The notes under the pieces were generated by a model. It saw only the letters and a list, made by a program, of their open reading frames with translations, was not told where the DNA came from and did no database searches. A program made the position numbers and the translations under genes. DNA of 64,000 nucleotides from Rhea pennata (lineage: Eukaryota > Chordata > Aves > Rheiformes > Rheidae): the NCBI RefSeq assembly GCF_028389875.1, contig NC_084663.1, positions 214,420,876 through 214,484,875 of the forward strand. The letters run 5' to 3'. This document shows, piece by piece, positions 12,480 to 57,421 of this stretch (position 1 is its first letter; every line of letters begins with the position of its first letter).

Positions 12480-12577
12480 TGCTGCTGAGAGAGCTCGCTC
12501 CTCTGCACACCTGTGACCCGGAGCAACGTGCTGCCGAGAGAGCTCGCTCCTCGGCACACCTGTGACCCGGAGCAGCG
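12480..12577 (+). repeat. 49-bp tandem duplication, two copies
   Basis: Units 12480-12528 and 12529-12577 differ at three positions by eye. Each contains GAGAGAGCTCGCTCC and CACACCTGTGACCCGGAGCA. They lie just upstream of the 12618 ATG, probably in the promoter or 5' leader. Confidence 0.9.
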
Positions 12578-12617
12578 CCTGCCCCGCTCGCCTTCCCCCT
12601 CGAGGCCGGCCGCGGCC

Positions 12618-15600
12618 ATGCTGCGAGGGGGCGGCAGCAGGAGCGACCCGCCGCAGGGCCGGCGCTTCCCGCTGCCCTGGCGGCACCGGCGGTGGGAGCT
12701 GCGCGGCGGGAGCCTAGCCGCTGCCATCGCCGCGCTGCCGTGCCGGCGCTCCGGCCGCACCGCCGAGGACGGGCTGCCGGCGCCCGGGGCCGCGAGGGCC
12801 CATCTCTGGGGCCTGACCTGCCTCCTGGCCTGGCTCCATCCTCCGCGGCAGCCGCGCGCCTCCGGCGGGGCCGAGAAAGCCCCTGGAGCCGACGAGGCCC
12901 CGCGCGGCCCTGGGGACCCCTCGCCGGGCCGGGCGCCCGCCGGAGCCCCCGCGCCAGCACCATCAGGGCACGCGGGGCTGCTGCCGGGGCAGGAGGACAC
13001 CAGCGCCCCGCGCTGCCCCTCGGGCGGCCTCCCGGGGCCGGCTCGGGACCCCGGCGGCAGCAGGCAGCGAGGCAGGATGGGCCCCCGCACGCCCGCGCTG
13101 CTGTGTAAGTGGTCACCCGCCGGCCGCCCCACGCGGCGCCCCACGGCCGGGACGCGCCTGCTCCCCCGCGCCCTCCCGCTCACTGCCCTGCCCTGTCCTC
13201 GCAGCGCGCCCGTGGGCCTCGAGGAAGAGCCAGGCCGGCGCGGCACCGTCCAGCCCCATGGAGGACCAGCACCCGGTGAGCCGCGGCACCGGGCAGCTCC
13301 GTCCCGAAGGCTCGGAGGGTGGGAAGCGGCCGTGCCCAGGCTGCCTTCCCACGGGGCCCCGGCTCCCCCCACCGCAGCGGGGGCCGCGCCGCGCAGGCGC
13401 CGAGCACCGGCACCCCGGCCCCGGCAGCCCGGGCCGTCCATCCCCCGGCCGGGCAGGCCCACCGGCCTCCCTCAGCATCCCTGCCCTCCGCGCTGAGCCC
13501 CTCTCCTCTCCGCCCTTGTCCCCAAAGGCCCAGGACAGCTTGGATGAAGAGCTCTCCTGTCCTGGCAAAGCCGAGGTGCTGTCCGGCAAGGAGATCCCCG
13601 AGATGGGTAAGCCCCGAGCTCCCGGGCAGCAAGGCTGGGGGCAGCCGGCGCTGACCTGCTCGGGGGCGTCCGGAGCGGCCTGCCAGGCAGCCCGGGGGCA
13701 GCCGGGGCGGGCAGGGGCAGCCCCGCGGGGACGCAGCGTCCTCCCTGCTGCTGGGCTTCGCCTGCCTGCCCCAGGCCTCGGGGAACGCTTGGAGAGCGTG
13801 GTGGGTGCTGGCCGTGCTGGGCAGGAGCACCACTCAGGCGATTTCTCCCCTTCTCCCATCTTCGTCGTCGCCCCGGGGCGCAGAACGGCCTCCCGCGGCA
13901 GAAGGGCATTCCACCGAGCCCAGCTGCGACGAGGCCGTGGAGGCAGCCGTCTGCTACATCACCAGATATGTGAAGGACCTGGCTGCCTACATGAACGAAG
14001 CCATCTCGTGGGGTAGGGCGGCAGGGCTGCGCGGGGAGCTCTCGTGCACAGCCGGGTCGGGCTCCCGTCGACGCACAGAGCAAAGCGCCTGTGATGGGAT
14101 CGGCCCGAGGGCGAAGCTCCTTGGGCAGAGCGGAGCTTCTGGAGCTCCAGGTGGGCGGCCGGGGGGTGGGAACAGGGAGCTGTGCGGTGCCCCTGGCTCG
14201 ACACCAAGCCGAAGCCCGGTGGCCTGGCTGTGCGGTTGGCACTGGCCTTCCTTGCTCCCAGGGCAAGGGTGGAGAACACCCTCGTCCCCCTGGGCAGCAG
14301 GGACTGCCAGGGAGGAGAGAGGGGCTGCCAAGAGCAGGCCGGAACGGTCATGTCCCTCCCGCTCTCCTCGAGGGCTTTGCCAGAGGCAGCCCCATCCGCG
14401 GCCAAGTCCTGGTGGTGTCGGAGGTCTCTCCTCACCTTCTGCCTTTCCCTTCCAGAAATGGACCTTGCCAGCAGGCTTGAAGCCTCGGCAAGCGTCTTCA
14501 AGAAGACACAGGCTCAAGAGGTGAGCTGCTGGAGATGGGGACCCCCCCCCCCCCCAGGGCTCACACCACCAACCCCAGCGTCCTAGATCCTGGGCTCCCG
14601 CTCCTGGGCAGAGCACTTGGCGCTGCCACCCGCCGCAGCTCTCCCAGCTCCCTCCCACCAGTGTCCCGGCAGCCGGGCACTGCAGGGTCCCAGCCAGGCC
14701 GGGCTTTGCCGGGGGCAGGCGCGCACGGCGAGCCTCTCGCTTGCTCTTCTGAGGGCCTCTGCGTGCCCTCGAGCCCTGGCAGGGGCATCGGTTCAACGTC
14801 CTGCGGGAAGGGCAGAGCTGCAGATGACCAGCACAGCTGGGAACCGCTCCACCACCACGGGCATCTCCTGGAGAACATGTTTTTTTGCCACTCTGGCCCT
14901 GCCTTGACTTTGCGATGTCGTGTCCAGTGTCGGCAGCACGTTTTCTCCTTCCTCAGGCCTCTGAGCCAGCCGCGGACGCTCCTTCGCCCGCCCAGCGGCA
15001 GGAGGCAGCTCTCGTGCCAGCCCCTCGGCCCGACTGCGAGCAGCAGAGGCAGCACCTCCAGGTAGGAGAGGCGCCCGGCGCCCGCGCTCGCCCCAGCGCA
15101 CGGACGCTCGCGTGCACCCAGGCGGCGCGGCACAGCGCGGCGCCTCCGCTCGGCACGGGCGCGGCGCCGATCCCCCAGCCGGGCGACGCCACCGAGGGCG
15201 CCCGTCACCCGCCCCGTGCCGGGCACAGGCCAGGCTCTCGCTGCAGCCGCTCTCAGCCGGGGGCTCTCGCTCTCGCCCTGCTGCAGGAGCTCGGCGAGAC
15301 GCTCCTTGCCCACCAGCAGCTGCTGCACAAGATGGAGCAGCAGTGGCAGGAGGCCGAGAAGCAGCTGGTAGGTACCACGGACTCGGCGCGCCGGCCGCCG
15401 CGGCGCTCCCCCGCCCGGCGCCCCTCTCGCCTCCCTGCCGTCACCCCGGGGCACGGCAGCGGGGCTCGGGCAGCAAAGAGCCTTGGCCAACCCCATCCCC
15501 GGGGAGCTCCCCCGGGGCAGCGTCTCCGGGCTCTTCCCTTGCTGTTAGTCCTCGCTCTTCCCGGGGGAGCCTCAGCCTCCGGCACTGCTTTGTCGGCAGC

Positions 15601-16091
15601 AAAAGGAGAAGGCAGAGCTCTTGGACCTGCCCTGCGGCGAGGAGGAAGAGCAGGAGGGGCCGGCCGAGGAAGAGCAGCTGGGCGCCTACGGCGCCGCCAG
15701 CCCCGACGGCGAGCCCAGCTGGAGGATGGCTCTGAGCCGACGGTGAGAGCGCGGCTGCCCCGCGAGCCGGCCGCGCGGCCCCAGCCCGCCCAGCGCTGCC
15801 TCCCCGCCGGCGGCGCGGGGGCCCGGCTCGAACCCCCTGCCGCCGCTCCGCTGGCGGGGAGGACGGCCCGGAGCTGCAGCTCCTTGGGCAGGGAGGGCTC
15901 CCCCCGGGGCCAGCAGCGCCCCGGGGACGCCCCCGGGCCACGCACGGCCGAGCGAGGGCGGAAAGCTTGTCCTCCCGCCCGCTCAGCTTTGCCCCTCTCC
16001 TCCTTTTCACAGCGTCCAGAGCAAGTGGGAGCTCCTGCAGCCGGCGGTAGGGAGGAGCTTTAGTGCCAGGCTGCCCAAATTAACAGCCTGA
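12618..16091 (+). CDS. Unrecognised nine-exon gene, Glu/Gln-rich probable coiled-coil protein
   Basis: Nine exons join in phase: 12618 or 13077-13104, 13205-13275, 13528-13606, 13884-14012, 14456-14520, 14957-15061, 15287-15367, 15600-15742 and 16013-16091 (TGA). Eight introns of 100-443 nt have GT/AG ends and mostly strong donors (GTAAGT, GTGAGC, GTAGGT), and split codons are restored at each join. From ATG 13077 (A at -3, G at +4) the product is 259 aa; from the in-frame ATG 12618 it is 412 aa with an Ala/Gly/Pro-rich leader. Later parts look helical: EAVEAAVCYITRYVKDLAAY, LASRLEASASVFKKTQAQE, ETLLAHQQLLHKMEQQWQEA, then an acidic run (CGEEEEQEGPAEEEQ) and a short tail VQSKWELLQPAV. I see no catalytic motif and do not recognise the family. 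Part of the gene is duplicated in inverted orientation at 9973-10788. Confidence 0.72.
13077..13104 (+). CDS. Unrecognised gene, first coding exon (short start)
   Basis: ATG at 13077 sits in a strong Kozak context (A at -3, G at +4). Nine codons, MGPRTPALL, plus one base precede a consensus GTAAGT donor. The frame stays open upstream to an ATG at 12618, so a longer first exon is possible. The upstream residues look like translated GC-rich leader, which is why I prefer 13077. Confidence 0.55.
13205..13275 (+). CDS. Unrecognised gene, exon 2
   Basis: 71 nt. The first two bases complete a Ser codon, then RPWASRKSQAGAAPSSPMED and QHP. The acceptor is CTCGCAG and the donor GTGAGC. A basic, low-complexity segment. 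Confidence 0.65.
13528..13606 (+). CDS. Unrecognised gene, exon 3
   Basis: 79 nt, AQDSLDEELSCPGKAEVLSG then KEIPEM, plus one base. The acceptor is CCAAAG and the donor GTAAGC. An acidic segment. Confidence 0.7.
13884..14012 (+). CDS. Unrecognised gene, exon 4 (predicted helix)
   Basis: 129 nt. The first two bases complete Glu, then RPPAAEGHSTEPSCD and a likely amphipathic helix EAVEAAVCYITRYVKDLAAY ending NEAISW. The acceptor is GGCGCAG and the donor GTAGGG. Confidence 0.72.
14195..15016 (+). repeat. Inverted repeat arm B (inside the unrecognised gene)
   Basis: 822 bp from the middle of intron 4 to codon 20 of exon 6. Its reverse complement is found at 9973-10788. By eye I count about five substitutions, a C-run of 14 against 10, and a 2-bp indel near 14877. 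The two indels account exactly for the 6-bp length difference. Confidence 0.95.
14456..14520 (+). CDS. Unrecognised gene, exon 5 (inside the duplicated segment)
   Basis: 65 nt. Two bases complete Glu, then MDLASRLEASASVFKKTQAQ and E. The acceptor is CTTCCAG and the donor GTGAGC. An identical inverted copy, including both splice sites, lies at 10463-10527. Confidence 0.75.
14957..15061 (+). CDS. Unrecognised gene, exon 6 (partly duplicated)
   Basis: 105 nt, 35 codons, ASEPAADAPSPAQRQEAALV to CEQQRQHLQ. The acceptor is TCCTCAG and the donor GTAGGA. The first 60 nt are present in the inverted copy (9973-10032); the rest are not. Confidence 0.73.
15287..15367 (+). CDS. Unrecognised gene, exon 7 (coiled coil)
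   Basis: 81 nt, 27 codons, ELGETLLAHQQLLHKMEQQW then QEAEKQL. Regular Leu/Met spacing and Gln/Glu content indicate a coiled coil. The acceptor is CTGCAG and the donor GTAGGT. Confidence 0.75.
15600..15742 (+). CDS. Unrecognised gene, exon 8 (acidic)
   Basis: 143 nt, 47 codons plus two bases. QKEKAELLDLPCGEEEEQEG continues the helix into an acidic stretch, then YGAASPDGEPSWRMALSR. The acceptor is TCGGCAG and the donor GTGAGA. Confidence 0.73.
16013..16091 (+). CDS. Unrecognised gene, last coding exon
   Basis: 79 nt. One base completes Arg, then VQSKWELLQPAVGRSFSARL PKLTA and TGA at 16089-16091. The acceptor TTTTCACAG is strong. I saw no canonical AATAAA in the next 200 nt. Confidence 0.68.
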
Positions 16092-17825
16092 GCGTCCCCG
16101 AGCTCCACCACGCTCTCGGGCAAGGCCGGCACCAGCATCCTCCCGCAGCGCGCCAGCTCCAGCGGCCCCGGCAGCCCCCCGGCCGGCAGAATGGCAGCAC
16201 CGCGCAGCGGGACGCCGGCCGCCGAGTGAGATCTTGGGCTGCTGCAGATAAAAATAATTCCAGGGTTTATTTCTGGAGGAAGAACGGGGAGAGAAGAGGG
16301 CTACGTTTCCCCCGGGGATTTAGAGCACATTCCGGCACGGGTACCAGCTGCCGGCAGTTTCCTCCCGTTAGGGCAGGCAAGTGCGCTCGCAGCCCAGCCG
16401 TGCCCGGACTCCGGGGCCGTTCGAGTGGTGAGTGACTGCACGTTTACGCACACATCTACCAGCATCCCTTCCTCGCTGCGAACCGACAGTTACTCACTGC
16501 AGATGTCAGCTGGTTACTGCAATTCGGCTCCGCTAACCAACCAGATTTTTTTTTTTTCCCCTTACTTTCCCCTGCGCCGCCCTGAGATCACTGCGGCGCT
16601 TTTATTTTCCGGTTGAAATGACCTGCGCTTCTGCAATGCAGAGGCTCACTCGCTAGAGCGATCCTTCTGCCAGGTTTGTGCTCCTCAGCCCCCTCGGGGA
16701 ACGCCTCGAGTAGGGAACTGCTCGGTGGTGTAAGCACGTCAGCATTTCCCGAGCTGCGTTTTTTACTGGCTTACTTGCTGCCTCCCTGAGTTGGGTTAAG
16801 TTTTCTTGCCTTTGATCACTCACTCTCTCCAACCTCTCCGTGAGCCTTGAGCTAAGGTCCCAGTATCTCCCAGCTCACTCCGGAAGAGAACTGGTCAGAC
16901 GATAGCTGGAGGCAGCACCACTTCCTTCTCTCCCTTCCACCAGTTTTACGTACGGCATCAGATCTGCAAATGGGAGAAAAGATGGGGAAACAGGTCTCCA
17001 TCCAGAGCAACACCTTCTCCCCTCCCAAGCTTCTTGGGAGCCTTCCTGTAAGGAAAGGCCAATTCAAGTATTTTTCCTGCTCCGTCTGCTGCTCCGCCGC
17101 TGAGATTTGTAGGTCGTTAATTATAGGGACCTTGCTGGAAGATCGAGCGGCGAAAAAAGTGCAAGTTGCAGAGCAGCCTCTCCTCTGAGCAGCTTCTTAT
17201 GTGCAGAGACGCAAAAGATCCTTTCTTTTGCAGAAGGCAATGCGGTTTTCGTTCTCTTTTTATGGACAGTGAGAGGTATTTGTGTTATATGGGAAAAAGA
17301 ACACAGCTACACGTCTGCGTTTCTCTGGACGCTCCCGGGAAACGAAGCAAGGCCTCGACGCGATCTCCTCGCGTTCAGGTAAACCACGCTCCCGAGCCCC
17401 GCGGCCTGCGGCCAGCTGCGGGCTCGCTGCCGCTCTGCGAAGGGGGAGAACCAGGTTCACCTGCGGAAATCCTGCCTCCATTAGAAACCCGGGAGCTCTG
17501 CGGCGAACTCTCCCAGGGCCCGAACGTGCAATCTCTGCGCTGGCCACGTTCCACCTGCTGCTGCTCTAAATGTCAAAAATTTAGCATTTTTTTCCCCTTT
17601 CTTTTTTACTCAGCGCCTTTCTGACTCTGAAGGACCGCCACGTGCGGTTGAAGCCACCACAGCTCTCCCCGCTCGCCGGCCAACGGCAGCGCTCGGGGCT
17701 CTAACGCCCCCCGGGGGGGCGAGATTTTCACGGAAATAAGTCACCTTCGCGCTGCTGGCAAGAACGGCGTGGTCGCAGCGTGGTCGCTATCCGTGCCATC
17801 GCGGCACTGCTTCTCAGGAGGGGGG

Positions 17826-18155
17826 TGCAACAAAAAGTAGACAAGGCACGAAGGGAGGCTGTGAAAAAAAAATGGAAGAAATAGCAAGGGACATTACTGG
17901 TGAATCTATGGAATTAGCATCATCTGTAAGCGATGCTGACAGTGAAAAGAGTTGCAAGCCAAAGAGGTTTGTGTGTGATGCAGGATGAAAAGAGCAAGAT
18001 GCTAAAAGAAAAGGACAAAGCAGTCAAAGCAGCAAGACAGGACAGTAATTTTTGGAGGAGCACTGCGAATGTATATAAAAAGCAGGGGAAAATGGGATTT
18101 CTCTAAGGAAGAGGCTGCAGGAGTTCAGGAGAAAAAAAAAAAAAAAAAAAAAAAA
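17826..18155 (+). repeat. A-tailed sequence, possible old retroposed copy
   Basis: About 300 bp of Lys/Glu-rich broken reading frames (for example KVDKARREAVKKKW and DKAVKAARQDS in different frames) run into an A24 tract at 18132-18155. An A-tail after degenerate coding-like sequence fits a retrocopy. The parent is not recognised. Confidence 0.3.
18132..18155 (+). repeat. A24 homopolymer
   Basis: Twenty-four A at the end of the possible retrocopy. Confidence 0.95.
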
Positions 18156-18356
18156 GATGAAAGCCTGTATAACAGTTTGGCGTGAACACTGGAAATCAAA
18201 GATTAAAGACCCAGCCTAGCACCGCAGCAACGCCGGAGGCCAGCCCGGCTGCACCGGGATTTCGGAGCAGCGAAAAATACAGCCCAAACTCCAAACAAAG
18301 CGAAAATCGGGAGCACGTCAACACGCAGAGCTCACGTATCTTTTAGCTCCTAATGC

Positions 18357-18384
18357 AAAAAAAAAAAAAAAAAAAAAAAAAAAA
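18357..18384 (+). repeat. A28 homopolymer
   Basis: Twenty-eight consecutive A; no recognisable element precedes it. Confidence 0.95.
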
Positions 18385-18944
18385 GCGCTTACCTTTGAGA
18401 AACTAAAATTAGCAAAGCAAGGCGCTGGTCACACAAGGGCCGATCCAGCGCGCTGTCAGAAAATAACTCGGAAACCCGGAGCGTGCAGGCGTCTGAAAGC
18501 TCGCGAGGTCTGCGGCGCCGCGGAAACGCTCCTCGCGCAGTCCGGCGAATCGGCCCCGCTAACGGGGCAGGCGCGCTCAGGAGCCATCATCTCAGCCCCC
18601 TCCCTTCTCCGCGCCGCCCTCCGAACTGCATATTCAGGATATTCAATTGTTTTCACGATCGAAGCTTTGTTACCGGCTCTCCATTTTTCACGCAATGTTG
18701 TTCCTCGCCTAAATACCACGCTGACGTAAGATCACTTTCAGTATGTGCCTAAGTGTTTTCTTGAGCAGGAGATTCAGATTCCTCTGTAAAAGAATAAAGC
18801 GTGAAAATGATGCCCCCAAAACCTCCTTTACAGCTTTATGCTCAAATGCAAAGTTCCCTCTGTGTTACGGAGCTGAGCCCAGAGTAAATCTTCTGCTGAC
18901 GTCTCCCCACAAACGCGGCAGCGCTCTACAGCAAGGCAACCTCG

Positions 18945-21121
18945 TGGGATTTAGTTCCACTTTTTTATTATTCAACTTTTTATACATAATAAATACAAAC
19001 TTTTTACAGCCAATATAAAGAAAGCATTTGCACCTATGCTTTCAGTGTACTGACGCTGTACACGATGATACGTCGAATACATGCCCTGTATGAAGAAATC
19101 ATAGTTAAAAAGGAGGCATATTTTTACAACTTTTCTTCTTTTTTTTTTAAATAAAATTAGCAGCTCTTACAGAAAATATTTTAAAATACAACTAAAGAGA
19201 CTTTAAATAACACTTTCTGAATTTTGAAAGTCCAGGCATGAAGGACACAGAAAAACTGGCCAAAGAAATTGAACATGAACGTTATGGCAACGCTTGCTTT
19301 TCTTCTGCATTGTGAAGCTTTCAAAATTTCTGCAAACAGTTACATCTTTTTAAAAACGTCTCTTTTTTTAAACTTAAGAACAAGTTTGATAAACACATAA
19401 AAAGACCTCAAACAGATCAACAGGACAAGAGGTGCAAAAGAATGAAAAAATATGGAAAAGACTCTTCATTGGACAGTCACTGATTTCATAACTGATCAAT
19501 GAATTTTTTTCTCTTCAAACAGCCCCACTCTTGGTTAAAGATCCCACTGGGAAAGGAGATTGGCAAAGGCGAATGTTTCAGAGACCCAGCTTGAGTTGGG
19601 ATTTACAAGTATGTGCAAAGTTTATGATAAAATCTTGTTAGATGATTTTTGTAAATGCAGCCTCAAAAATAGCCCTTGTTAGTAAACTAAAGGTAGAAAA
19701 TGTACTGGCGTAGGAAAAAAAAGGTGAGCACATAAGAGCGCATTCAACATAACCCATATAACAGCTTAAAAACAACAAATTTGTGATGCTTTCTAACTGA
19801 AGCTTTGATCTGATGGATATTGCTCTTCTGAGAATAATTTAGTGAAAAATCTCGTCACTTTTTCCCTCTGCTCTGACCATTCTTCTTCAGGTTACAACTC
19901 GGAATACCCTCTTCTTTTCTCTTTCACGTGAATAAAAGAAAGCGGTTTCCTTTTCAGAGATCTCTGATTTAAAATTAGCTTTGAAATTCTTTCACTCTCT
20001 ATTTTGTGCCTAAGAGTAATTTGAGAGCATAGTCTGTTATGTTACTCTTGGCCACAGAGGTGGTCTGAAGGCTTGGTATAAACCAGAGATTTTCTTGGTT
20101 CTCCAGATTTGGCTAGTTAATGGGCTTTGCATGGGAAAATGCTACAGGACCATCCAATGCAAAAACTATATAATGCATGTAAATATTCTAAATGTAACTT
20201 CTAACTCTAGCCAGATGTTCTGGTGACAAAGATATACTGCTAATGTTGGATAATAAAGTACAGGCAATAACTGGGATAAGAGTGACCCAAATACTTAAAA
20301 AAAAAAATCAAAAAGCCAAAATCTGCTAAGAAAAAAAAAATGAAGCTCAATTTCCAGATCTAGACAAAATCTCACTTACTTTTCTACCAGTTGGTTTATG
20401 CTATGGAACAAGATGTTGCTACTAATTCAGCACCTCCATATTAGATCCTCTATTACTAAATGTACTGCATAAATATTAATACAAAGAACATTTAGTTCTG
20501 TTTAATTGTTAATTATCGAAGAGGTGTGCATTAATGTAATTAACGCCATATGATCTGCATCACTTTTCCTTATAAGATTATTTTCCTTTTTCTTCCTTCT
20601 TCAAGGGGATAAAAGAGGAGCCAGCCTCTCCTTATACTTATTTTTCGGTTCCCTTTTTCATTCTGTAAGATCTGATTAATACCTAATCAGACAAGTAATG
20701 CTACTTGAAGAATTGACAATCTTAACACATTCCTATGGCAACAGTAATATACTGTACTAATGCACGTGATATAAGTATGCTATGACTAACTTGCATGAAC
20801 GAGGCTCTTTCCTAAGCCTCCATATAAAAATTGACCATCTTCAGCCAAGAGAGAAACCTGCTCCAAGGCGATCCTCTGCTCGCTGTTTGGCCCATCTTGG
20901 TTTGTGCTAGAGGAAGAATGATATATACAAATCAAAACAAAAAAAAAGGCACAAAATATTCATGACTGTGGGAAGGAGTCCACCATGTCACTGTCACATA
21001 AAATCCTTCCTATCTCTTGCTCTAGGAAAAGTCTTCATCATGCAAAGGTGCCTAAAAACGAGATCGACCAAATACCGCGTTTGGCCTTGATTGTAGCACT
21101 ACTACTGAACTAGTCCAATCG
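18945..21121 (-). other. FCHSD2: FCHSD2 3' UTR (about 2.2 kb, predicted)
   Basis: No further coding sequence follows the TAA. The region is AT-rich and ends near a poly(A) signal at 18964-18969, which I take as the main cleavage signal. The exact end (about 18945) is inferred from the usual 10-30 nt spacing. Shorter isoforms cannot be excluded. Confidence 0.6.
18964..18969 (-). promoter_or_regulatory. Poly(A) signal AATAAA for FCHSD2
   Basis: The plus strand reads TTTATT, which is AATAAA on the gene strand. It lies 2.15 kb past the stop and is the clearest canonical hexamer I saw there. Confidence 0.55.

Positions 21122-57421
<36,300 letters not shown>

Larger units (their letters stand above)
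12100..13500. promoter_or_regulatory. CpG island over the 5' end of the unrecognised gene
   Basis: A long stretch of very high GC and dense CpG covers the first two coding exons and about 500 bp upstream, as expected for a CpG-island promoter. No clear TATA box was seen. Promoter position is inferred. Confidence 0.55.
16092..18944. other. Intergenic region between two convergent genes
   Basis: No supported gene. It contains a purine-rich A-tailed segment (about 17826-18155) and a second A28 run (18357-18384). Confidence 0.5.

Noticed and set aside
12197..13462. 421-codon minus-strand frame (and 386-codon neighbour)
   Set aside because: Opposite strand of the CpG island and first exons; Gly/Arg/Pro/Ala-rich with no motif, typical of stop-poor GC-rich DNA.
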